This document shows positions 55,752 through 64,000 of a stretch of DNA of 64,000 nucleotides, one piece after another. The first letter of the stretch is position 1. Every line of letters starts with the position of its first letter. Source of the stretch: Craterostigma plantagineum (taxonomy: Eukaryota; Streptophyta; Magnoliopsida; Lamiales; Linderniaceae); the NCBI GenBank assembly GCA_027422505.1, contig JAPQWV010000012.1, positions 20,620,001 through 20,684,000 of the forward strand, written 5' to 3'. Position numbers and translations under genes: made by a program. Under the pieces are notes generated by a model that worked only from the letters and a program-made list of their open reading frames with translations, was not told the DNA's origin and searched no databases.

Positions 55752-57996
55752 CTAATAATCCTCGCCGTCGCCGCCGCTTGTCTCCGTGCCGGTGGTATCC
55801 TCGAAAAGGTCGTCGGGCGAGTCGCTGGCACGCGAATCTTGTGTGCGATACTCGGCTCGAGTCCAATCGTCGAGAAGACATTGGTACTCGAGGTTGTCGA
55901 CACTCAAGTTCGAACGCTTCTCGCTCAAGGTCAAACCGCCCATGCTAAAAGCATGCTCCACCGCGACGGTCGAGACCGGGACGGCAAGGATCTCCGAGCG
56001 ATCCTCGCCAACGTTGGATACGTTGGCGACACCCTCGACCACCATCTAAGGACGTTGAACTCATCTTCGTCCTCGAACTCGAAAGTCGTCGACATAAAGT
56101 TATCGAGTTCTATGTAGGGGTTTTGGGAGGACCTTGGACGCTTGTTTGCGTTGAGGATGTCGTAGTAGTCAGCTAATCGTGAAGATCGACTACTAGAAGA
56201 ACTAGATTGACCGCGCCCCGATCCTGATCGAGACGAGTCGTGGCCAATATCGGGCTTATACTCTTTAAAGAGATCCTTTAAAGAGCCATGCGCTCGATCT
56301 AGTACGCTCTGCCAATAAATGCTATCGACTACTCTGCCCGACGATACCTTCGTATAGTAGCACTCTAGTAGTCTACCTGTACCATTTAAACGCCATCTCG
56401 GATCCAATATCGTCGCTATAATGAAGATATCCGGTAATTCAAAAAAATATTTGAGCCACTTGGTAGTCATGCTCCCAACGGCCTCGCCGACTACTGGATC
56501 AAACCGAAGCCCGTCGAGTATGATTGCGACTTTAACGCAATGATCTAAAGCAAGTATGGAAGTCGGGTAATATGAACCCGACATCGCCTCGGTGGCATCG
56601 TGAAATACTTGAAGTATCTCACATAAACTGTTGCACGGGTCCCACATCTCCGGAACTAAAATGTACGACAACACTCTGTTTTCGGCAAAGAAGTCGCACA
56701 GATGTTGTCGATACTCCATCGAACTGTACAGCAACTTGTAGGTGGAATTCCACCTGGTGGGTACGTCTAAACTAAACTTCTTGGCTGCTACATCCTCTCT
56801 AGCGCAGAAACGCTTCCACTTCTTCCACAAAGACGGGTGCCGCATCAGGTAGGAGATTGCGTAGCGTATAGGCTGCACCTGGTCCTTTAAACTAACTAGC
56901 GCGTCTTGCACACAGAGGTTAAGTATGTGGCAAAAACAACGCACGTGGAAAAACCGTCCTCCGACTGACGGCTGACAATACTCGATCAACGGTGCAATGC
57001 TCACGTTATTTGCGCTCGCATTGACGAACGATACTGAAAAGACTTTGTTGACTATCCTATACTCTGATAAGATCGTCGTAAGCTTGATCGCAATGTTTGC
57101 GCCGTGTGCGCTTCATCGAACTCCCTATATGCGATCAAGCGCTTTTGTATCGTCCACGAATCATCGATCCAATGGCATGTCACGCCCATGTAAGATGAAC
57201 GTTGTCAATGATCGCTCCATATATCGGAGCAAATCGACACGTTAGTTCCTAAACTACCTAATATCGCTACTAAGTCGCGTTTAAGCGCGATTACTGTCTT
57301 CCTAGTATCCCGCGTTAAGGTGCTCCTCGAAATCTTCTTCGCCTGAGGGTTGTATGCGGTTTTGATCCAATGCTCGTAAATCGGATCATCGGCAAATCGA
57401 AACGGTAGATGCTTCGCGGCTACGAACTTTGCAAGCTCCCGTCGCGCAACGTCCTCGTTGTAATGAAACAACGACGTTGCGCTTCCGCTCCGTGCCTCCG
57501 AACATTTGCTGCTGGTTTTGTGCTATACCTAATTTAGTCGGGTGTTTCGAACGGAGATGGGAATTCATTGACCCATATCCGCCTCCCTTTCTAAAATTAT
57601 ATTCCTTGGGACAGTAGTTACAAATAGCTCTGAATTGGTTGACTATACTAGTAGGTACCTTCTTGAAGTGTACCGCGAATATGTCCGACTGTAGCCGCCG
57701 GGCGGCGGCGGTTTGCGTAGGCGCTTCGGTCTCCGGATCCGCCTCCTCCGCCTCCGTCCGTTGCGCGGCATGCGAGCTTGCTCCCGGCGACGGCTCATAC
57801 TCGGGGGGCGACGGGACGAACCCGGTGGCGTACGCGTCATCGTTGAGGTCGTCGCCGAGCACGCCGGCGAGCTCCAACAACTCATTCGGGTCGTACTGTT
57901 GGTAGTCATCTTGCGACGAAGTACCACGACTTGCTTCCCTTTGCTGGCCCTCGACGCATGAGAACCACGTCCACGACGGCCGTGACCACGATCCAT
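55752..57996 (-). pseudogene. hAT transposase
   Basis: Start ATG 57,996 (MDRGHGRRGRG, basic). Then an acidic Glu/Asp region (ELLELAGVLGDDLNDD), a BED zinc finger near 57,610-57,530 (CNYC ... HLRSKHP), the RNase H-like core (SICSDIWSDH near 57,220; FFHVRCFCHILNLCVQDAL near 56,950; DVPTRWNSTYKLL near 56,770) and the C-terminal dimerisation region (LRWWSRVSPTYPTLARIA near 56,030; then AVEHAFSMGG near 55,955). Breaks: one-base shifts near 57,925, 57,475, 57,110 and 55,985, plus TGA where Trp is expected near 57,205. About 750 residues, normal for a plant hAT (Ac/Tag family). It binds the element ends and cuts them. Confidence 0.9.
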
Positions 57997-58079
57997 CTAA
58001 AAATACTCGACACAAACGGGTACAAAAAAATATGGTTAGATAAAGATGAAACGGCAAAAAACGATACCGAAACGTTGCC

Positions 58080-58660
58080 GAAAGAGCGAGGCGGCACGGC
58101 GCGGGCAGTGGCACGGGGTGGTGGTGGCTCGGCGGTGGGCGGTGGCGCGGCGGTGGGCGGTGGCGCGGCAGCGGTGGGAGCCGACAGGCGGAGCCGGTGG
58201 AGGGCGGTGGTGGCGCTGGGAGGTGGCGCGGCGGTGGGAGGTGGCGGGCGGTGGGCGGCGGCGGTGGGAGGTGGCGGGCGGTGGGCGGCGGCTGTGGGAG
58301 GCGACACGCGGCGCGGGTGGTGGCGCGTGGTGCGAGGTGGCGGGCGGTGGTGGCACTGGGAGGTGGCGTGGCGGTGGGAGGTGGGCGTGGCGGGAGGTGG
58401 GCGGCGCCGGCGGCTGTGGGAGGCGACAGGTCGTGGCGGGTGGTGGCGTGTGGTGGGAGGTGGCGGGCGGTGGTGGCGCGGCGGTGGGAGGTGGCGCGGC
58501 GGTGGGATGGCGGGAGGTGGTGACGCTGGGAGGTGGTGGTGGGAGGCGGCGTGGTGTGGCGGCGGCGCGTGGTGGTGGGTGGCCGGTGGTGGTGGCGGCG
58601 CGTGGAGGTGGCGTGGAGGTGGAGTGGAGAGAGACAGAGAGTGAGCTTGAGAGGGAGAGG
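58080..58660. repeat. GGTGGCG minisatellite upstream of the hAT transposase
   Basis: About 550 bp of interspersed GGTGGCGCGG, GGTGGGAGGTGGCG and GGTGGCGGGC units, very GC rich in an AT-rich genome. It lies directly 5' of the transposase start (minus strand), where promoter or 5' UTR would be. Long Gly/Arg or Pro/Arg ORFs in all frames are by-products. Confidence 0.85.
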
Positions 58661-59274
58661 GAGAGAGAGTGAGAGTGTGCTTGGGAGGTAGAGAGAGAAT
58701 GAGAGATAGAATTATTTTTAGGGTTTGGGATTGGGTGGGTGTGGGGTTTTTATAGAATTAGGGTTGGGGAGCCGTTGTAATCGGCGGTTTGACGGGCTAA
58801 CCGCCGGTTAGACTGTTCAACCGCCGGTTACAACGGCTATTATTATATTTTTTTTAATTTTTATTTATTATTTTTTTTAAAACTGGGCGGCATTTTCAAA
58901 TTTCAAAATTTGAATTTTTGTTTTTTTAAAAACCCAACCGCCGGTTAACCGTGTAACCGGCGGTTTCGGGCCGGCGGTTGGCGGTTCAACGAACGGACCA
59001 ACCGCCCCGTAACCGGCCATATACGGTCACCGGTTACGGTTTGTGCCGGTTACGGTTTGTAACCGTAACCGGCGGTTCCGTAACTGGCGGTTGACGGTTT
59101 CAACCGCCGGTTACGGTTCAATTTGGGCAAGTATAATCACTGATATCGTATTTGACTCTTGAACTGGATACATTCGGGTTTTTACCATGATTTTTTCCAG
59201 ATAATGATTTGTTGATGAAATATTGATTTAATGTGATGAACGTCCTAAGTTATAGACATGCCACGTTTAAAGAT

Positions 59275-59540
59275 TGTTTTATAACATTTTAATATAATAA
59301 TAGTAATTACAATATTTTATCTATTTAATATTTTATTTTAAATGATTGAGAGATTTTTTCAACGTTTATTAATATAATATATTTATAATATTTTAATTGA
59401 AATTATTAAAAGATTTCAGAATTTAATAATATAATATATTTATAATATTTTATTAAATTTTTGAAAGATTTCTTCGAATTTATTAATATAATATATTTAT
59501 AATATTTTATTTTACGTGATTGGAGGATTTTTTTAAGTTA
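59275..59540. repeat. AT-rich tandem repeats inside the MULE (right block)
   Basis: Repeated TTTATTAATATAATATATTTATAATATTTT followed by GATT(G/A)AAAGATTTTTT-like units, four times; matches the block at 54,290-54,560 on the other side of the hAT insertion. Confidence 0.6.
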
Positions 59541-59604
59541 AATTACGTTTGAATAAGTTCAACAAACTATAAGGTAAATAGCGTTAGAATATGTGCATAT
59601 ATAA

Positions 59605-61525
59605 CTAGTAGCCTTGACATTGACCTGGTCGATATAACCAAGTGCCAGTGTAACACATGCAAGGCCTAGGAGCTCGCTGGGTACGACGTCGGCCCGCTTC
59701 AAGTGGTTCATCTACTGCAGTAGACGTGGAGGGTCCAAAACTGAAGGGAACAGGAGAACGTGGAGGATGATGATCTATATTAGTGTGCCCCGGATGCATC
59801 ATACCAAACTGTGATAGGCTGCCCATGCTGAGTCGTATGTAGTCGCACCATCGTGCTGAGCAGCAGTCGTCCTCCACATATTATCAGTGTCCGTCCGCTC
59901 TGAAACGTAACCTTCAAATCCCTCGTTCTGTCTAGAACTACCAGCCTCATCGTGTCGAGGACGACGAGACTGACTCCTACGTGCTCTGCTCTGAGGTGAC
60001 CTCTCAGGCTGTTATTCCGATCACGCATTCCTCCATGTCGATCTAATGCGATCGCTCGAATTCGCTCGGCTCGCAACTCCGTGTCATCTGACATTGCCTG
60101 AACTCGAGTTAATATATCCTCTGCGAGGTCACCCTACATATAAAGAAATAATGTGAATCACAAATATATTAAATGTATATAATTAATTATTCATAAACAA
60201 TGTTGTTATACCACAGCGCGCCATGCAGCCCCTTCTCCCACCTGAATACCCTGAACCACCGTATACGTACTAGGTGAGACAAATCGCCGAGTGACGTTAT
60301 CATACCACTGATAGTAACCATTCACCACCGAACGGTTATTAGGGGCTATAGGGTCACCGTCGACCACATTATCATCTTTATCGTTCCACATCGCTAACCA
60401 CTGCACATGAAACGTCTCCCAATTAAAACTTTAACGGCCTCTACGATCACTGATGTCATGTAGCCTTGTATGGTCAGGCACAAGTGCTGAGGGTATGCCT
60501 TGCACCATGTTGAACTGACGTAGGACCCGGTCTGGATAATACAGTTCGACAATGTTGAAGAAAATCAACGGGAATCTCGACCTACACGACGGTGGCCTAC
60601 AATCGTAAGGGAGTGTCGCGACCTCAGGGAACTCATCACTATATGGATCCCAAACGAACTGTGCGAGATTCAAGTTATCTAAAATTTCTCGCATCTGTCG
60701 CACGTTCGAACGAGTCGTAGACGTGAATGTCAATGACGATCTCCATCTACGAACGTTCGTCATTAGTAAGCAATAACAAAAAAGAAGACTAAGTCTACCA
60801 CCGTAATATTATAGACTAACTTACCTAGCCGCTTGCGGTGGCCTCGGTAGCACAATCTCGCCATTGTGTATTGTCTCGACTAGGTCTGCTGCAGTCGACC
60901 GGATAACAGGCCTCAAAGGCAAGATATGAATCCAAGCCCGCACCTACATAATTGAACTTTTTAAGTAAAACAAGTATTCTGCTTACATATTTTTATGTAA
61001 AATAAAACAGATACATACTTGCAGTAGCCGCAGAGGTCGTCGATGGTCTGTACCATTCCGCGAGAGGTTGCGCACAACTCTTGATACAAACACGCAAGCA
61101 CAACTATAGTCCGACCACTGGGACATGCTCCTCGCATAAGCAACTCCAGTAACAGCTTCTCCCTCGATTGGCAAGCGCCATAAAGTACCAACATCCAGTA
61201 AGGTCACAGTGACTTCTCCTACCGAGATATGGAAGGTGTGTGTCTCGCTACGCTCGCTCAACTAAAGCTGTGATGAGATGCGGGTCCACCTTTTGAGATT
61301 TACAACTATATACGCCGTAAAACCCCATTGACTCCAGCCTCCTAAGTACGCGAATATGAATTTCTATCGGGTTGCCCGCCATACCCATACAAAAACCTCT
61401 GGACCCCTCGTTCGAAGGGTAATGTCAAGCAAATTCTCATCTCGAAAAATAAAAAGGGAATGATGCGCCTGTTGTTGCGTCAACAAAGACGAATCCCTCG
61501 GTCCATATAGTGAAGTCTCATCCAT
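59605..61525 (-). pseudogene. Plant mobile domain (PMD) gene inside the MULE
   Basis: Model on the minus strand: 61,525-61,019, 60,943-60,825, 60,746-60,212, 60,133-59,605, with GT-AG introns. Start MDETSLYGPRDSS. The PMD core (PF10536 type) shows ETHTFHISVGEVTVTLLDVG and LWRLPIEGEAVTG (near 61,240-61,160), VRAWIHILPLRPVI, LAQFVWDPYSDEFPEV, LRQFNMVQGIP and QWLAMWNDKDD. The C-tail ends GRRRTQRAPRPCMCYTGTW. PMD proteins (MAIN/MAIL1 in Arabidopsis) are nuclear; other PMD genes are passengers of MULE and gypsy elements. Breaks: shifts near 61,370, 61,260 and 59,880, and an in-frame TAA at 60,431-60,433. It shares strand with the transposase. Confidence 0.8.
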
Positions 61526-61679
61526 CTTGAAATAGAAAAAGATGCCGATAAGTAAGGACCAAAACGTAACACCGCTAACTAAATACCAACATTTAAAGCC
61601 GACGACCACCGGCGTTGAAAGCCGACGACCACCGGCAACAAACGGCGGCCACCGGCTACGAACACCGGCGACCACCGGC

Positions 61680-62030
61680 TAAACGGGATAGCCCACGGGC
61701 TAGACGGAGCCGGCCCGCCATATATTTTAGTTGATTTATATTATATATTAAATATATATTAATTTAATTAGAGGAATTAATTAATAATTTCATTTATAAT
61801 TAATGGTGCATTTGTTAATTAAAACATAATTAATGTATATTTAAATATCATAATTAATTAAATAATTCTTAATAAATGAAAAGTTTAAATAAAAACAAAA
61901 AAAACGTTTCCAGACGGGCGGGGCGGGCTGGGCCTCAGTTTTGAAGGCCCGTCACATGGCGGGCCAACCCGCCCTGCCGAACAGCGGGTTGCGGGCTGGC
62001 CGCCGCCCCGACCCGTTTTGACGGTTCCGG
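61680..62030. mobile_element. Possible GC-capped hAT-like MITE
   Basis: Ends CCGGCTAAACGGGATAGCCC and GGGGTCGGGG-type / CCCGTTTTGACGGTTCCGG are roughly inverted. Ends are GGCGGGC rich and the core is AT rich, as in the other members at 38,706 and 53,236. No clear 8-bp duplication found; boundaries approximate. Lies between the PMD start and the right MULE end. Confidence 0.5.
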
Positions 62031-62364
62031 CCGACCACCGTCCCTCACGACGGCGTCCGCACCGGCCAGCAGTGCAGGCCCGCAGCGCCGGCGCGCTGCT
62101 CCGGCGAGCCTCGGAACCACCGGCCAAATCGCACAAAAAAAACACAGATCGCACTTACTTGATGAAATTGGAATGATTTTAGGCTTGCCAAGCGTGAGTT
62201 GACGTCGGATTTGTCGAATTTGTGTGTTTGAGAGGTTGGGAAAGAAAGGAAATAGAAAGAAGAAGAAGAGGAGAAAAAGGGGGCCGCGGCTGGTTAGGTC
62301 GCGTTCGAACGCGCCACTCCATGGGACGCGTTCAGAAAAAGTTGTTCCATGTGGCGCGTTCACC
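62031..62364. other. MULE subterminal region with GCGTTC words
   Basis: GC rich from 62,031 to 62,110, then AG rich. Near the right end are GGTCGCGTTCGAACGCGCC, GGGACGCGTTCAG and GTGGCGCGTTCACC, repeated GCGTTC words that are mirrored by GGCGCGTTTCACC near the left end (50,552). Arg/Pro-rich ORFs here are not supported as genes. It could include the promoter of the PMD gene. Confidence 0.45.
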
Positions 62365-62499
62365 TATTTTTGAAATACCCGTTTGGCACTATTTTTTATA
62401 GCCGAATTTAAAAGCAAATCATTTATAAAAAGCCATATATTTGTTGAGGTGACCTTTGTACGCAATAAAATAATGGTCTTTGAGCATTCAACAAATGAA

Positions 62500-62942
62500 G
62501 GATGAAGGCCACGTGAAAAATAATGCTGTGAAGAAAATAGGTTATCATTGCGGCTACGAAGTTCGATATTCAAATGCTGTGCTGCTGTATTTCTTCTTTT
62601 CATATGGAAGAGTGAGGGAGAAATCACCTATAAATGGCATAATACGAGGTAGTAGAGAACACAAACCACCACAACATCGATCTTCTCTCGTCCGATCATT
62701 TATATCTCCTAGTTGTTTATAGTTTTTTTTGTGTATCACGTTAGTGTACGTGTTTGTAATCACAACACATAATAAAGAAGTTCTACCTTTCGACCCGAGA
62801 ACGTAGGTCATTCTGACCGGATCACGTAAATCTTGTGTTCACTGTCCAAATTTGTTTTTCGTCTCTTTTATTTTTTATCGTCATTTCTTGAGCAATTAAA
62901 TTATCATGGATCAAAATATCCTAACAAATAGGTATCAGAGCC
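62500..62942 (+). mobile_element. 5' LTR of a copia element, with PBS
   Basis: The LTR ends ATATCCTAACA at 62,926, and GGTATCAGAGCC (62,931-62,942) is a tRNA-Met primer-binding site. A TATA-like CCTATAAATGGC at 62,627-62,638 fits an LTR promoter. The 5' boundary is not fixed (between 62,444 and about 62,540). The element continues past the window. Confidence 0.65.
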
Positions 62943-62959
62943 AACCCGATCTATTTTTG

Positions 62960-63984
62960 AGCCACCATGGCGATAACAAAATGTCAATTGAAAAGTTCGA
63001 CAGAAATGTCAATTTTGCAATGTGCAGTCTCAAGATGGAGGTCATTCTCATACAAGACGGTTGTGAGGTGGCGCTTGAATGAGAAAAGAAGAAACCGACG
63101 GAAATGAAAGATGCTCAATTTAATGAGTTGGATAAGAAAGCCAGATCGGCTATTATATTAAATCTCTCTTACGAGGTTTTACACAAAGTTGCCACCGAGA
63201 CGACGGCCATGAGTATGTGAGATTAAGGAGACTAAGGAGAATCAGCTTTACTTAAAGGAGAAACTTTATAGTATGAAAATGACGGAAGGTACTTCTATTC
63301 TCTCGCATCTCGATAAATTCGATTCCATCATTATTGGTTTGGCAAAAGCAGAATTTAAAGTGACGGACGAAGATCAGACCATAAAATTGTTGTGTTTCCT
63401 TCCCGCGTCTTTAAAGCATTTTCGTGACACTATAATTTATGAGAAAGATACGATATCATATGCTAATGTCAAATCTGTGTTACAATCAAAAGAACAGATA
63501 GACATGGATATAACGGGAGAAACAATGGTATCCAGGTAGAATGTCTGTTTGCACGGGGAAAACCAGAACGTAGAGACACTGAAAGTAGCAGATCTAAAGA
63601 AAGGCTGAAATCCAGGTAAAGAAATAAAGTATGTAATTTTTGCAAGAAAAAGGGTCACATCAAATCTGATTGGTATAAATAAACAATAAGGTGAAAATAG
63701 TCAGCAACATAATAAACCGCCGAAGCTAGTGTAGCTGCTGATGAGAATGATGGAACTATTTTGTAGCAACTGCAAATATTGTCAGGTCTGATAATGAGTT
63801 GATCTTCGATTCGTGTTGTTCTTACCACATAAGTCGGAGTCGAGATTGTTTTTCCACATATGAAAAATTCAATGGCGGATATGATTTAATGGTAAATGAT
63901 GATCCGTGTAAAGTTATTGGTAAAGACATAGTTCAGATCAAGATGATCGACGATATCATCCAGACGCTCGCCGAAGTCAGATAG
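62960..63984 (+). pseudogene. copia gag and protease start
   Basis: The gag begins near 62,966 (KMSIEKFDRNVNFAMCSLKMEV), a UBN2-type start, with a TGA near 63,080. It continues in the frame 63,273-63,539 (EGTSILSHLDKFDSIIIGLAKAEF; LLCFLPASLKHFRDTI). The zinc knuckle (CNFCKKKGHIKSDW, near 63,630) has Trp for the last Cys. The protease region from 63,799 reads FDSCCSYHISRSRDCFSTYE, where copia normally has DSG(A/C)S, so the active-site Gly is lost. Several stops; inactive. Confidence 0.8.
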
Positions 63985-64000
63985 ATTCAATATATGAAGA

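Larger units (their letters stand above)
54748..59135 (-). mobile_element. hAT transposon, 4,388 bp, nested in the MULE
   Basis: Ends TAGACTTGCCCAA and TTGGGCAAGTATA are inverted repeats, with perfect 8-bp target duplications ATCACTGA at 54,740-54,747 and 59,136-59,143. Subterminal zones (54,757-54,880 and 58,775-59,118) are dense in AACCGCCGGTTA and its complement. One transposase is on the minus strand. Boundaries are firm. Because the transposase is frameshifted in this sequence, mobility would need a trans source, or the frameshifts are consensus errors. Confidence 0.92.
50475..62434 (-). mobile_element. 12 kb Mutator-like element (MULE) carrying a plant-mobile-domain gene
   Basis: Left end GGCTTTTTTTAAA and right end TTTATAAAAAGCC are inverted repeats. 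The similarity extends about 80-90 bp inward (GGCTATAAAAAATAGTGCC-like block, TATTTCAAAAAT, then a GCGCGTT word). Flanks AGATATTTG (50,466-50,474) and ATATATTTG (62,435-62,443) match 8/9, the 9-bp target duplication of Mutator elements. Inside, on the same strand, are a MURA-type transposase and a plant-mobile-domain gene. Nested insertions are the hAT transposon 54,748-59,135, the MITE 53,236-53,845 and probably one at 61,680-62,030. Without the 4.4 kb hAT and the 53,236 MITE the element is about 7 kb. Confidence 0.75.

Noticed and set aside
58036..58672. Long overlapping Gly/Arg/Pro-rich ORFs on both strands
   Set aside because: They are translations of the GGTGGCG minisatellite in every frame; no domain and no coding bias.
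60380..60440. Intron in the PMD gene that would remove the stop at 60,431
   Set aside because: The only GT is GTTAAAG, and the sequence between is itself in-frame PMD-like coding (NWETFHVQWLAMW), so a stop mutation is more likely.
61885..62363. Arg/Pro/Ala-rich ORFs of 89-142 codons
   Set aside because: They fall in the GC-rich end of a MITE and the MULE subterminal region; no domain and frames overlap on one another.

Overview
This is plant nuclear DNA, from a eudicot. There are no bacterial-style operons. Genes have GT-AG introns, the proteins are plant families (an ALE2-type receptor kinase, a plant MCTP, a DUF861 cupin, plant mobile domain), and about 80% of the window is transposable elements, many nested. 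A Caulimoviridae-like endogenous pararetrovirus is also present. The species cannot be fixed from the window; an asterid is a guess.

Layout. 1-7,000: decayed LTR retrotransposons (a minus-strand LTR with its primer-binding site, a Ty3/gypsy gag remnant, a Ty1/copia integrase split by a 1.7 kb gypsy-type LTR). 7,364-7,889: a fully palindromic MITE. 8,189-8,588: an intact two-exon cupin gene. 9,025-9,843: a non-autonomous hAT element. 10,199-15,012: an L1-type LINE split by a small hAT element with a perfect 8-bp target duplication. 15,013-20,690: a decayed copia element on the minus strand. 20,777-21,336: a poly(A)-tailed retroposed sequence with 12-bp target duplication. 21,377-29,606: a rearranged pararetrovirus insert bounded by direct repeats of about 100 bp. 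30,067-34,521: ALE2-like receptor kinase (9 exons, plus strand). 35,088-38,260: MCTP gene (minus strand). 40,366-44,099: copia pol remnant. 45,930-47,420: foldback element full of GTACC words. 47,770-48,268: a complete TRIM element. 50,475-62,434: a 12 kb Mutator-like element (MULE) with inverted ends and a 9-bp target duplication, holding a transposase and a plant-mobile-domain gene, with a 4.4 kb hAT transposon and hAT-like MITEs nested in it. 62,500-63,984: LTR, gag and protease start of another copia element.

The only host genes are the cupin, ALE2-like and MCTP genes. The last two are both membrane proteins with precedents in epidermal or cell-to-cell signalling. Both carry several one-base losses that break frame, mostly in homopolymers, while everything else in them is conserved. 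This looks more like residual long-read consensus error than gene death, so frames across the window should be read with caution.

The most interesting observation is a 137-bp intron in the otherwise uninterrupted MCTP coding sequence. It corresponds exactly to a 132-bp solo LTR/TRIM-like insertion plus one copy of its 5-bp target duplication. The duplicated GGTAT supplies the donor and half of the acceptor, so splicing would restore the pre-insertion codons precisely. Other strong observations are the MULE that carries a plant-mobile-domain gene, and the pararetrovirus insert in which the tRNA-Met primer-binding site overlaps the first codons of the reading frame in two copies.
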